The notes below the pieces were generated by a model, which was given only the letters and a program-made list of their open reading frames with translations, made no database searches and was not told where the DNA came from. A DNA stretch of 64,000 nucleotides from Nostoc sp. PCC 7107 (GTDB lineage: Bacteria > Cyanobacteriota > Cyanobacteriia > Cyanobacteriales > Nostocaceae): NCBI RefSeq assembly GCF_000316625.1, contig NC_019676.1:5536501-5600500 (forward strand), read 5' to 3'. The translations under genes and the position numbers were made by a program. Below are positions 19,510 to 28,799 of the stretch, in pieces (positions within the stretch are counted from its first letter, which is position 1; every line of letters begins with the position of its first letter).

Positions 19510-19580
19510 TTTCCTATTTTGCGCCAACTTTGACAGCAGCATCTGTATGTTTATGTTTGAGTATTTTATTCATAAAAATT

Positions 19581-20531
19581 ATGAGCCAAAATCATTCTGT
19601 ATTTATTGACCTTGACCAAAACCTTAATCAAATCATTGTCGGACAATCTAGCCTTATCAAACAATTGCTAGTAGCCTTATTAGCAGGTGGACATGTGATT
19701 TTGGAAGGTGTACCAGGAACAGGTAAAACACTTTTAGTCAAAGTATTAGCACAGCTAATTCAAGGAGACTTTCGCCGCATTCAACTTACACCAGATGTTT
19801 TACCTTCTGATATTACAGGGACGAATATTTTTGATTTAAATAGTCGCAATTTCACCTTAAAGAAAGGGCCAGTTTTTACAGAAGTGTTACTAGCAGATGA
19901 AATTAACCGCACTCCCCCCAAAACACAAGCGGCGCTGTTAGAAGCAATGGAAGAAATGCAAGTCACTTTGGATGGTGAAAGTTTACCTTTACCGGATTTA
20001 TTTTGGGTAATTGCAACACAAAACCCCTTGGAATTTGAAGGGACTTATCCTTTACCAGAAGCGCAATTAGATAGGTTCTTATTCAAACTATTAGTAGATT
20101 ATCCCGATCAAGCCGCAGAAAAGCAAATGTTACTTAATCGTCAAGCCGGTTTTGCAGCGCGACGGATAGATATTAGTAGTTTAAAACCTGTCGCCACTGT
20201 AGCCGAAATTTTAGAAGCACGAAAAGAAGTTAAACAAGTGCAAGTATCTGAAAAGATTATCGATTATCTCTTAGCTTTAGTGAGAGCTTCGCGTCAATTT
20301 CCTGATTTAGCTTTGGGTGCGTCACCCCGTGCTGCTGGTGCTTGGTTGCAAACATCGCAAGCTGCTGCATGGTTAGCTGGAAGGGATTTTGTCACACCAG
20401 ATGATGTTAAAGCTGTGGCTTCACCTTTGTTACGTCATCGCTTACTACTTAAAGCAGAAGCTATGCTAGATGGTTTACAAATTGATGCGATTATTGCGTC
20501 AGTAATCAATCAAGTTCAAGTACCAAGATGA
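19581..20531 (+). CDS. MoxR family AAA+ ATPase
   Basis: 316 aa from the ATG at 19581. Walker A is GVPGTGKT, Walker B VLLADEINRTPPKTQAALLEAM; the sensor region VIATQNPLEFEGTYPLPEAQLDRF and SPRAAGAWLQ are typical MoxR features. The same frame is open back to an ATG at 19479, which would overlap the DUF4350 gene by 31 bp and add a hydrophobic stretch not expected in MoxR; I prefer 19581. MoxR ATPases act as chaperones, usually with a von Willebrand/DUF58 partner, and a DUF58 gene lies at 21362. Confidence 0.9.
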   Translation: MSQNHSVFIDLDQNLNQIIVGQSSLIKQLLVALLAGGHVILEGVPGTGKTLLVKVLAQLIQGDFRRIQLTPDVLPSDITGTNIFDLNSRNFTLKKGPVFTEVLLADEINRTPPKTQAALLEAMEEMQVTLDGESLPLPDLFWVIATQNPLEFEGTYPLPEAQLDRFLFKLLVDYPDQAAEKQMLLNRQAGFAARRIDISSLKPVATVAEILEARKEVKQVQVSEKIIDYLLALVRASRQFPDLALGASPRAAGAWLQTSQAAAWLAGRDFVTPDDVKAVASPLLRHRLLLKAEAMLDGLQIDAIIASVINQVQVPR

Positions 20532-20597
20532 GTTATGAATGATAAAACTTGATAAGACAATCAATAGCTTACAATTAGATAAATAATCGAGGTGAAA

Positions 20598-20870
20598 ATG
20601 ACAATTAAAGAACAGATTAACCAAGAAATAGAAAAATTACCTGAACCTTTATTACAGGAAATTTTAGATTTTATTCAGTTTTTGCAATCCAAACACCAGC
20701 CAGAAAATATATCAGCAAATAACCAAGTTTCTCAACCACTTACGGCAGAACATAATTTTACTAATTCTACTGCTGAAGATTTATTAGAATTTGTCGGGAG
20801 TTGGGAAGGTTCAGATATCAGAGAATGTCTGCAACTAGTTCATGAAAGCCGGATGCAAATTGAATTTTAA
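20598..20870 (+). CDS. DUF2281-type antitoxin
   Basis: 90 aa from the ATG at 20598; GAGGTG lies just upstream, and an in-frame GTG at 20592 is less likely. The N-terminal QINQEIEKLPEPLLQEILDFIQFLQSK is the DUF2281 signature, found in antitoxins paired with PIN toxins. It stops two bases before the PIN toxin frame at 20873. The pair is wedged between moxR and DUF58, and its toxin partner is frameshifted. Confidence 0.8.
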   Translation: MTIKEQINQEIEKLPEPLLQEILDFIQFLQSKHQPENISANNQVSQPLTAEHNFTNSTAEDLLEFVGSWEGSDIRECLQLVHESRMQIEF

Positions 20871-20872
20871 TC

Positions 20873-21315
20873 ATGTATCTTCTTGATACCAATCATTGCT
20901 CCTTTTTGATGGAGGGTGTACTTAGTGTTGCTAACCACCTGCGATCGCTCGGTCAAATACAACTGTCTACTAGCGTCATTGTGGCAGGAGAGTTATGCGT
21001 TATGGCACAAAATTCGCAACAGAAAGCCGCTAACTTAATCAAAATAAATGCGTTTTTACAGCGAATTAACTTATATGGAATCGATAAAGAAACTACAGAA
21101 ATTTATGGTGAATTTAAATCTGACCTAATCAAGCATTTTGGCCCCAAAGAAAAATTAAACGTAGCACAACTCAATTAAATATGATCGGGATTAGTGAAAA
21201 TGACCTCTGGATAGCTGCGACAGCTTTACGCCATTCATTGATAATTGTTTCATGCGATAGTGACTTTGAGCGAATGCAACAAGTAAGAGAAATTGCTTGG
21301 GAAAGTTGGGTTTAG
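20873..21315 (+). pseudogene. Frameshifted PIN-domain toxin (VapC type)
   Basis: The first frame (20873-21178) encodes the front of a PIN ribonuclease (YLLDTNHCSFLMEG, GELCVMA) and runs out at HFGPKEKLNVAQLN. Shifting frame at about 21146 restores KRSTTQLN, then MIGISENDLWIAATALRHSLIIVSCDSDF through to a stop at 21313-21315. The four expected acidic residues are therefore split between frames, which fits loss of a single base. It is either a true inactivation or a sequencing error. Intact, it would be a ribonuclease toxin neutralised by the upstream antitoxin. Confidence 0.8.
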
Positions 21316-21361
21316 ATTTCTAAAAATACTTCCAAAAATTAGCAAAAAAACTAAATAAAAA

Positions 21362-22681
21362 ATGATTCCTTCTCAACGACTTTATTTATTCTTGATATCG
21401 GGAGTTGCGATCGCACCTATCCTCTCCCTATTCCTCACCATTCCCGTTAGTATCGCTATCACGTTATTATTTGATGTGATTATTCTGCTATTGATGATTG
21501 TAGATGGATTGCGAGTCCGTCCTTTGCGAGTGCAAATAAAGCGCGAATTACCACAACGCTTATCGATTGGGCGAGATAATCCGGTCATGTTGACGGTAAC
21601 AGCAGCAAAAACTGACGCAATTATTCAAATTCGTGATTACTATCCCCCAGAATTTGGCGTATCTACCCCGACACTCACCGCCACTATTCCCGCTAACACT
21701 ACCCAAGAATTAACTTACACTGTCCACCCTAGACAACGCGGCGAATTTCCTTGGGGAAATATTCAAGTGCGACAGTTGGGAAGTTGGGGGTTAGCTTGGC
21801 ATAATTGGCAAATACCGCAAAGTGTTTCAGTCAAAGTTTATCCTGATTTGATTGGGTTGCGATCGCTCTCCATCCGCCTCACCCTACAATCATCAGGTTC
21901 TATCCGCCAATCTCGCCGGATGGGTATCGGTACAGAATTTGCAGAACTGCGAAACTACCACACTGGTGATGATTTACGCTTTATTGATTGGAAAGCCACC
22001 GCCCGGAGAAATACTGGTAATACACCGCCTTTGGTGAGGGTTTTGGAACCAGAACAAGAACAAACCTTGATGATTTTATTAGATCGCGGTCGATTGATGA
22101 CAGCACAAGTCCAGGGCTTACAGCGATTTGATTGGGGTTTGAATGCTACTTTATCATTAGCATTAGCCGCATTACATCGGGGCGATCGCGTCGGGGTGGG
22201 TGTATTTGACCGTCAAATGCACACATGGGTTTCTCCAGAACGCGGTCAATCCCATCTCGGTAAGCTAATTGATTATCTCACCCCCATTCAACCAGTTTTA
22301 CTCGAATCTGATTATTTAGGGGCTGTGACCAATGTAGTACAAAGGCAAACTCGCCGCGCCTTAGTGGTACTAATCACCGATTTAGTTGATGTCACCGCCT
22401 CTACGGAATTATTAGCCGCACTTTCCCGGTTAGCACCCCGTTATTTACCATTCTGTGTCACCCTGCGAGATTCCCAAGTTGATCATCTAGCGCATACATT
22501 TACTCAAGAAGTTACAGCCGCTTACAGTCGTGCTGTTGCTTTAGATTTATTAGCACAACGCCAAGTAGCCTTTGCTCAATTAAAACAAAAAGGCGTCTTA
22601 GTACTCGATGCACCAGCAAATCAAATTACTGATCAGCTAGTGGAACGATATCTGCAACTTAAAGCGCGGAATCAGTTATGA
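21362..22681 (+). CDS. DUF58 domain membrane protein
   Basis: 439 aa. Two N-terminal membrane helices (about 5-45) are followed by a beta-rich region and the DUF58 signature ELRNYHTGDDLRFIDWKATAR (about residues 198-218), then a von Willebrand A-like C-terminal half. DUF58 proteins are the standard partners of MoxR ATPases. The gene probably once followed moxR directly; the antitoxin/PIN pair now lies between them. Confidence 0.9.
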   Translation: MIPSQRLYLFLISGVAIAPILSLFLTIPVSIAITLLFDVIILLLMIVDGLRVRPLRVQIKRELPQRLSIGRDNPVMLTVTAAKTDAIIQIRDYYPPEFGVSTPTLTATIPANTTQELTYTVHPRQRGEFPWGNIQVRQLGSWGLAWHNWQIPQSVSVKVYPDLIGLRSLSIRLTLQSSGSIRQSRRMGIGTEFAELRNYHTGDDLRFIDWKATARRNTGNTPPLVRVLEPEQEQTLMILLDRGRLMTAQVQGLQRFDWGLNATLSLALAALHRGDRVGVGVFDRQMHTWVSPERGQSHLGKLIDYLTPIQPVLLESDYLGAVTNVVQRQTRRALVVLITDLVDVTASTELLAALSRLAPRYLPFCVTLRDSQVDHLAHTFTQEVTAAYSRAVALDLLAQRQVAFAQLKQKGVLVLDAPANQITDQLVERYLQLKARNQL

Positions 22682-22832
22682 ATACTACTCATTTTAAATC
22701 AGCGTAGACTTCCAATCATTGTTGTAGACATAGAAGCAGAGGAGATTACACAATGGATAAAATCCAAATCCAATTGTATTAATTACGTAGATGCAAGCCT
22801 AACCAATAACTACTGATTGAGACTGAAAAATC

Positions 22833-24071
22833 ATGGGGAGTGCAAATAATCAGGGAATTTGCTGGTGGTTTCTCGCAAAGTTTACCCGCTACAGTTTAAC
22901 TTTATTGCTGAGTGCGGTAATGCTTGCTGATGCTGTGGCGGCGACACCGAAAAACCGAGGGTTGCAGATAGGACAGCAAACCACTCAACAAGATACCACT
23001 CGCGCTGCTGCGGAGCGCCTGTTTCAAGAGGGAAGGCAGTTTTATCAACAAGGGACAGCAGAATCACTCCGACAAGCAATTGGGAAATACCAAGCAGCTT
23101 TGAAGCTTTGGCAAACACTTGATGAGCAAAGCCGGGAAGCCGAAACCCTCAATCACATTGGCTTAGTCTACGACGACTTAGGAGAAACACAAGAAGTACT
23201 CAATTATTACAACCAAGCTTTACCTATACTCCGTGCAATAAAGGATAGAGCAGGGGAAGCCACCACCCTCAACAATATTGGCAAAGTCTACCTCTCATTA
23301 GGAGAAAGGGAAGAAGCACTCAAATACTTCAACCAAGCTTTACTTATTAGCCGTGCAGTGGGGGACAAAAAAATAGCAGCCCTTACTCTCAACTATCTTG
23401 GTGTTGTCTACAAATCATCAGGAGAACCGCAAGAAGCTCTCAAATACTATAACCAAGCTTTACCAATACTTCGTGCAGTCGGGGACAGGGAACAAGAAGC
23501 CAGCACCCTGAAAAATATTAGCTTAGTCTACGCCTCATTAGGAGAAAAGCAAGCAGCAATTAAATACCTCAACCAAGCTTTATCCATAGGCCTTGCAGTG
23601 GAAGACAGAAGAATTGAAGCCCGTACCCTCAATGATATTGGCTTTGTCTACGCCTCATTGGGAGAACCGCAAGCAGCCCTCAAATATTTCGCTCAAGCTT
23701 TACCCATACTCCGTGCAGTAGGCGAGAAAAGAAGGGAAGCCACTATCCTCCACAATATTGGCGGTATCCACAAGGCTCTAGGAGAACAGGAAGAAGCCCT
23801 CAAATACTTCAATCAAGCTCTACTTATACGCCGTGCAGTGGGGGACAGAAAAGGAGAAATCCTCACCCTCTCTAACATGGCTTCCCTAGAATACAGACGG
23901 GGTAATTTACAACCAGCCCAAACACATATTCAAGCAGCTATTGAAATAATTGAAGATTTAAGCGCCAAGATCACTAATGCAGAACTACGCAATGCTTACT
24001 CTGCATCAGTGAGAGGCTATTACGAGTTCAACAACTATCTGTTAATGGAAATGCAAAAAAAGCATTTATAA
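22833..24071 (+). CDS. Secreted TPR protein, CHAT-less relative of the 2735 gene product
   Basis: 412 aa. Signal peptide at residues 1-37 (ending ADAVAA), then about eight nearly identical TPR units (LKYFNQAL.I.RAVGD). Periods of about 120 bp are obvious in the DNA. The C-terminal ~50 residues (IEDLSAKITNAELRNAYSASVRGYYEFNNYLLMEMQK) match the segment that links TPRs to CHAT in the 2735 protein, then the frame stops. It therefore looks like a TPR-CHAT protein that lost its peptidase. It may bind partners without cleaving. Confidence 0.82.
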   Translation: MGSANNQGICWWFLAKFTRYSLTLLLSAVMLADAVAATPKNRGLQIGQQTTQQDTTRAAAERLFQEGRQFYQQGTAESLRQAIGKYQAALKLWQTLDEQSREAETLNHIGLVYDDLGETQEVLNYYNQALPILRAIKDRAGEATTLNNIGKVYLSLGEREEALKYFNQALLISRAVGDKKIAALTLNYLGVVYKSSGEPQEALKYYNQALPILRAVGDREQEASTLKNISLVYASLGEKQAAIKYLNQALSIGLAVEDRRIEARTLNDIGFVYASLGEPQAALKYFAQALPILRAVGEKRREATILHNIGGIHKALGEQEEALKYFNQALLIRRAVGDRKGEILTLSNMASLEYRRGNLQPAQTHIQAAIEIIEDLSAKITNAELRNAYSASVRGYYEFNNYLLMEMQKKHL

Positions 24072-24125
24072 ATTGGCAGTGAAAGTTAGCGATCGCTTCT
24101 AATATATTCTCATCAAACTACCTGG

Positions 24126-24644
24126 TTAAAGTGCTTGGAAATTCTCAATTGTCAAGTACAATTCCTCGTCAGCTTGTTGGAAGCTGTAGTCGATGCTAAT
24201 TTGCCGAGGATAACCAAGCTGATTCTTGTACTGCACATCAATATTATCTGCTCGACGGGCGATCGCATCGGCAATCACATTAAATAATTTGGGAATTGTT
24301 TTATATCTTTCAAAAAATTCTGGGTTACTAACTGGCACACCTGTAGTTGTGGTGATAGATGTTGTTATCCCATTTTTAACAGTAATTATTACAGGCCCTC
24401 TGGCTTCCGGCACACAGAAACAACTATTGCTGAGTGTATAGCGATAATTGCGGATGTTTTGCTGATTCCACAAACGGCGGTTAAATCTTAATTGTTGTAA
24501 ATTGTTAGCTGCTGATCTTTGTGCTGTCTCTACTGTAGATTGGGATATTGCTGGTGTATTTAAACTTAAAGGCATTAATAATGCTGCACTAATCACCACA
24601 GGCCAGCGCAGTTGTCTCCACGAAATATTTATATTGTTTAGCAT
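24126..24644 (-). CDS. Secreted DUF6174 protein
   Basis: 172 aa. Signal peptide at 1-35 (VVISAALLMPLSLNTPAIS). The conserved blocks LWNQQNIRNYRYTLSNSCFC, TIPKLFNVIADAI and VQYKNQLGYPRQISIDY fit DUF6174. Function is unknown. It converges with the TPR gene ending at 24071. Confidence 0.75.
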   Translation of the reverse strand: MLNNINISWRQLRWPVVISAALLMPLSLNTPAISQSTVETAQRSAANNLQQLRFNRRLWNQQNIRNYRYTLSNSCFCVPEARGPVIITVKNGITTSITTTTGVPVSNPEFFERYKTIPKLFNVIADAIARRADNIDVQYKNQLGYPRQISIDYSFQQADEELYLTIENFQAL

Positions 24645-25028
24645 GAGGTAATCTCCAAGTGTATTTGCGGTTACATTGCTTTACAAAACACCTAAAATTT
24701 ATGCTTTACTAATTCACTTGTCAAGTTAACTAGGTTACATAAATTTAATTAATATCATTAGTGAATTACAATCTTCCCGACTTCTTTAAGAGGTTGTTTT
24801 CAAAGTATTGATCTATATCTTCATTTTTTTCTAAAGTAGTATAAATCATGTATTTTTCCTTTAATAAACACTGCTTATCTATTTCCAAAGAACTTTTTTA
24901 AGAATTCATTTTTCTAAAATTGCGTAAATCAAAGGACAAACTGTATGTTATGAAACTAATATCTCGCAAACCGATGAAGTTCAAGTCATTTCCCATCCTA
25001 AAACATCAGACCACAACCAGATATAAAG
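24645..25028. other. Divergent promoter region, no gene seen
   Basis: AT-rich spacer between the divergent DUF6174 and dienelactone hydrolase genes. No convincing coding frame or repeat. Confidence 0.5.
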
Positions 25029-25862
25029 ATGATGAAAGAAATATCACGTCGCCAATTTATCGCCACAGCCACCCTGACTACAGGCTTTGTTTTAGCAGTA
25101 CAGCCTGTATTTGCCAAAGTCATTACCACCAATACCAAGGGCTTAACGGCTGGAGCGGTGAAAATTCCGGTTAAAGATGGTGAAATCCCAGCTTATAGAG
25201 CCGTACCTGCGACTGGAAGCAATTTTCCCGTAGTTTTGGTGATTCAAGAAATTTTTGGTGTCCATGAGCATATTCAAGATATTTGTCGTCGCTTTGCCAA
25301 ATTGGGGTATTTAGCGATCGCACCAGAATTATTTGTGCGTCAAGGTGATGTGTCAAAATTAAGTAACATAGACGAAATCCGTCAGGTAGTAGCGAAAGTC
25401 CCTGACGCACAGGTACTATCAGACCTAGATGCAACAGTCAACTGGGCAGTAAAATCTGCCAAGGGAAATACCAAGAGAGTTGGAATTACAGGCTTTTGTT
25501 GGGGTGGTCGGATAACATGGCTATATGCTGCACATAATCCCCAAGTCAAAGCAGGTGTAGCCTGGTATGGCAGACTTGTAGGTAATGCTAGTGAACTGAC
25601 ACCCAAACATCCCGTTGATATTGCTTCCACATTAAAAGTACCTGTCTTGGGACTATACGGCGGTAAAGATACAGGCATACCTCTAAATACAGTAGAACAA
25701 ATGCGCGATGGACTCAAATCCAGTAGCAGCAAATCTCAAATTATCGTTTATCCAGATGCACCCCACGCCTTTTTTGCAGATTATCGCCCATCCTATCGTG
25801 AGCAAGAAGCTAAAGAAGGCTGGAAGAAACTTCAAGCATGGTTTAAGCAACATGGGGTTTAA
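25029..25862 (+). CDS. Dienelactone hydrolase family protein, Tat-exported
   Basis: 277 aa. The N-terminus [16 protein letters not shown] has a twin-arginine motif, so it is likely exported folded. The alpha/beta-hydrolase triad is complete: Cys157 in GFCWGG, Asp214 in YGGKDTG and His246 in [15 protein letters not shown], the dienelactone hydrolase pattern. The family opens lactone or ester bonds; the natural substrate in cyanobacteria is unknown. A decayed SDR gene follows. Confidence 0.9.
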   Translation: MMKEISRRQFIATATLTTGFVLAVQPVFAKVITTNTKGLTAGAVKIPVKDGEIPAYRAVPATGSNFPVVLVIQEIFGVHEHIQDICRRFAKLGYLAIAPELFVRQGDVSKLSNIDEIRQVVAKVPDAQVLSDLDATVNWAVKSAKGNTKRVGITGFCWGGRITWLYAAHNPQVKAGVAWYGRLVGNASELTPKHPVDIASTLKVPVLGLYGGKDTGIPLNTVEQMRDGLKSSSSKSQIIVYPDAPHAFFADYRPSYREQEAKEGWKKLQAWFKQHGV

Positions 25863-25898
25863 TCACAATAAGGTTATCCGTGTTCTGCGCCCTTTGCA

Positions 25899-26168
25899 AT
25901 GGGGAAATTTGCTTTGCGGGGTTTAGTTCAAAGCATCGCGCGGGAACTAGCGCCACAGAATATTCATCTGGCGCACTTTATTATTAATGGTGGGATTCGT
26001 TCAGACATACGACAAGAAACCATCGATAAACCTGATAGTTTACTAGATCCTGATGCGTAGGCGTAGCCTGTCGTAGACATCGCCCAAACCTACCTCAACA
26101 TTCTCCTTCAACCCCGCAGTGCTTGGACATGGGAAGCAGAATTACGGCCTTGGGTAGAAACATTTTAG
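25899..26168 (+). pseudogene. Remnant of a short-chain dehydrogenase/reductase (SDR) gene
   Basis: The frame from ATG 25899 gives GKFALRGLVQSIARELAPQ and AHFIINGGIRSD, typical of the C-terminal third of an SDR oxidoreductase. It is broken by two TAG stops inside a 21-bp insertion (26058-26078), then continues IAQTYLNILLQPRSAW to a stop at 26166. Removing the 21 bp restores both the frame and a HIP1 site. The 5' two-thirds, with the nucleotide-binding site, is missing. Confidence 0.82.
26058..26078 (+). repeat. 21-bp insertion repeat within a HIP1 site, copy 1
   Basis: The insert starts TAGGCGTAGCC and separates GCG from ATCGCC, the two halves of a HIP1 palindrome. It is 17/21 identical to 47443-47463. 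This is the kind of small dispersed repeat known from Nostoc and Anabaena genomes. Confidence 0.75.
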
Positions 26169-26317
26169 TCCAGCGAAATCGGCAGTTATCAGCCGCATCT
26201 ACTCTATTGCCATCATAAATATTGCTGTTTTTGTATCCTAGACATCTTAACAACAAGCAGTTTATAGGGTAAAAGTGGATACAGCTAAGAAGTATAAAAA
26301 ATCATAATAGAAATGCT

Positions 26318-26764
26318 ATGAGTGAGTTAGTGGTAATCAGCTTTAATGATAAATATAAAGCAGATGAAATGCTGCTAGAACTACTGAAACTAGAACAAGA
26401 GCATTTAGCTGATTTAGAAGATGCGGTTGTAATCACAAAAAATGCACAGAGTAAGATAAGGGTTAAACCCTGTCATGATTTAGTCAAACCTGGTGATCTG
26501 AGTAATGAACTTTGGGGTGGTATCATTAGCGCAACTTTTTTTCATCGCTTTCTTACCATTAAAGAAAGTGTATTTGAAAGTAGTTTCTTAACCGAAGTTG
26601 AAGCAGCTTTAACGCCTAATTCATCGGCTATATTTATTTTGATTAATTATGCTGATCCCGAAAAAATAATTGCCGAATTTTATAGATTTGAAGGCAAGTT
26701 AATTAGAACAACTCTATCTAAAGAGCAAATTGAGGATTTAAAGAAAAATCCTCAAAAAATCTAA
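26318..26764 (+). CDS. DUF1269-like protein
   Basis: 148 aa. The N-terminus LVVISFNDKYKADEMLLELLKLEQEHLADLEDAVVITKN and the later SSAIFILI match DUF1269. The Gly-rich membrane loop normally in the middle is reduced to ELWGGIISATFFHRF, so this member is probably soluble or only peripherally attached. Function is unknown. Confidence 0.65.
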   Translation: MSELVVISFNDKYKADEMLLELLKLEQEHLADLEDAVVITKNAQSKIRVKPCHDLVKPGDLSNELWGGIISATFFHRFLTIKESVFESSFLTEVEAALTPNSSAIFILINYADPEKIIAEFYRFEGKLIRTTLSKEQIEDLKKNPQKI

Positions 26765-26799
26765 CTAGTTCTACTGTGAACGACTAGAGATGAAATTAA

Positions 26800-27753
26800 T
26801 TAACGACGTTTGCGGTTACAATACAACACCAAAAACACAAATAATCCTAGTCCCACAAGATATTTAATAGGGTCTGGTACATTTGGATTAGGCGAAAAAA
26901 ATCCTTCAATCGTACCAGCAATTATCAACATTGGCACAATGCCAAAAACTAATTGTGCAGCTTGGGAACCATAAAACTTTAACGCATCACCACGGCGATA
27001 TTTACCAGGAAACAAAATTGCTCTGGCTAACAATAAACCTGCACCACCAGCAAAAAAAATAGCGGGTAATTCCAAAGCACCGTGAGGAAACACAAAAGCC
27101 CAAAAAGGATAAGCCAAATTATTTTGACCGACTAAAGTACCAACCGCACCAATTAATAAACCATTGAATACCATTAAATAAGTTGTGTATGCTCCCGCAG
27201 ATATTCCACCAGCAACCGCACCAAAAGACACGGAAAGATTATTAATCATGATGCTGCTGGATGCTAAAGGTTCAATCCCCACAATCGATCCCATCCATAA
27301 TTTATGCTCATCTCGTACCTGAGAAATTAAGTGTTGTGGTACTACAAGGGACATAAATGTTGGGTCTTGCCAAGCATACCACCAAGCCACCAATGCCCCC
27401 AGCAAAAACAAACCTGTAGCCAAAGCAATGTAGGGGAATGTTTGCTGTACAACTGATGGTAAACCCCAACGGTAAAATTCCGCCGCCGCCCGCCATTCTT
27501 GTCGGCGCGAACCTTGGTAAATCTGCGTGTAACCACGAGTTGTTAAATTTTGCAAACTTTGAATTAAAGTTTGACCAATTTGTTGTGTACGGGCGCGTGC
27601 TAAATCAGCCGCCACGGAACGATATAAACTGGCTAATTCTCTAATTTCCTGGGCGCGTACTGATTTCAGCCCCTTTTTTTCTACTTGCTTTAATAAGGTA
27701 TCTAAACGCTGCCAATTTGGTTCTCGGCGGGCAATCCAACGTTGAATGTTCAT
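26800..27753 (-). CDS. SpoIIM-like (stage II sporulation protein M family) membrane protein
   Basis: 317 aa. A cytoplasmic helical N-terminus (WIARREPNWQRLDTLLKQVEKKGL...ELASLYRSVAADLARAR) is followed by about five membrane helices with the family block NNLSVSFGAVAGGISAG and FVFPHGALELPAIFFAGGAGL. In non-sporulating bacteria this family sits beside RDD and MoxR/DUF58 genes, as here. It is divergent from the membrane protein and RDD genes at 27925-29582. Confidence 0.9.
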   Translation of the reverse strand: MNIQRWIARREPNWQRLDTLLKQVEKKGLKSVRAQEIRELASLYRSVAADLARARTQQIGQTLIQSLQNLTTRGYTQIYQGSRRQEWRAAAEFYRWGLPSVVQQTFPYIALATGLFLLGALVAWWYAWQDPTFMSLVVPQHLISQVRDEHKLWMGSIVGIEPLASSSIMINNLSVSFGAVAGGISAGAYTTYLMVFNGLLIGAVGTLVGQNNLAYPFWAFVFPHGALELPAIFFAGGAGLLLARAILFPGKYRRGDALKFYGSQAAQLVFGIVPMLIIAGTIEGFFSPNPNVPDPIKYLVGLGLFVFLVLYCNRKRR

Positions 27754-27830
27754 ACATTATAGGAAGATGTTAATTTTCTCAAATTAAGTCAGAGATACAG
27801 CCCAAAACCTCGATAAATTCTACATTTCTT

Positions 27831-27858
27831 AATTACGAATTACGAATTACGAATTACG
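27831..27858. repeat. Tandem heptamer AATTACG, four copies
   Basis: Four perfect head-to-tail copies lie between the divergent spoIIM-like and membrane protein genes. This is a classic Nostocales STRR. Confidence 0.85.
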
Positions 27859-27924
27859 AATTGCTATAACCTACCTTAAGATAGCCACAAATTCACAACT
27901 GTACTTTCAGGGAAATTTGGCATC

Positions 27925-28779
27925 ATGTCTGGAAACCTTGGTTCTCCCACTCCCATACAACCACTCAGCGTGGGGAATGTTGTTAGTGCAGGAATCCGCC
28001 TGTATCGTTCTCATCTTAAGGATTATTTTTTACTGGCATTGAGAGCATATATATGGGTATTCATACCTATATATGGATGGGCAAAATGTTACGCTCTCAT
28101 TTCGCTGATTTCGCGTTTGGCTTTTGGTGAATTAGTTAATCAGCCTGAAAGCGTCTCATCAGGTGAGCGCTTTGTCAATTCTCGGAAGTGGCAATTTTTG
28201 CTGATGATGCTGTTAATGTTTCTGGTAGGTATAGGGATTATTGTGGGTGTGGTGATTTTATTCGCCCTGTTTGGTGTTTTATCAGCCGCATTGGTTGGGG
28301 GAGTTGGTCAACAAGGAAATCCTGCCAGCTATCTTTTATTGATTGCGATCGCTATTATTATCACTATTGCGGCTTTTATCGGAGTTTTGTGGCTGTTAAC
28401 GCGGTTTTATTTAGTAGATGTACCCTTAGCTATCGAGGAAAATATTGATGCGACATCAACCATTAGCCGCAGTTGGGAGTTAACCCAAGGTTATGTTTGG
28501 CGGATTCTGTTTATTTCCTTTGTGACTTTTTTGATTACAATACCAATTCAAATAGCCGTTCAAATTGTTTTGGGAATTATTCAGTTGGTTTTTAGCCCCT
28601 TGATTTTAAGAGAGGCTAGATTTTTTACCGTAGTTTATTCTGTGTTAATTCTGGCTTTAAGTTTTGCTGGTAGTGCTGCAATTGTACCGTTTTGGCAAAC
28701 AGTCAAAGCTGTGATTTATTACGATCTTCGCAGTCGCCGTGAAGGGTTAGGCTTGCAGTTACGCGACCATGAAATTTAA
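27925..28779 (+). CDS. Multi-pass membrane protein of unknown function
   Basis: 284 aa. About five to six membrane helices; an N-terminal cytoplasmic stretch (PIQPLSVGNVVSAGIRLYRSHLKDYF) and SRSWELTQGYVWRILFISFVTFLI resemble the DUF975/glycerophosphodiester phosphodiesterase-membrane type of integral protein. I do not recognise a specific family. It sits 20 bp upstream of the RDD gene and opposite the SpoIIM-like gene, so it probably belongs to the same membrane complex. Confidence 0.7.
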   Translation: MSGNLGSPTPIQPLSVGNVVSAGIRLYRSHLKDYFLLALRAYIWVFIPIYGWAKCYALISLISRLAFGELVNQPESVSSGERFVNSRKWQFLLMMLLMFLVGIGIIVGVVILFALFGVLSAALVGGVGQQGNPASYLLLIAIAIIITIAAFIGVLWLLTRFYLVDVPLAIEENIDATSTISRSWELTQGYVWRILFISFVTFLITIPIQIAVQIVLGIIQLVFSPLILREARFFTVVYSVLILALSFAGSAAIVPFWQTVKAVIYYDLRSRREGLGLQLRDHEI

Positions 28780-28799
28780 AGACTAGTACAAATATTATT

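Noticed and set aside
19479-19580. Extended N-terminus of the MoxR ATPase
   Set aside because: It would overlap the DUF4350 gene and add a hydrophobic segment not found in MoxR proteins; the internal ATG at 19581 gives the usual length.
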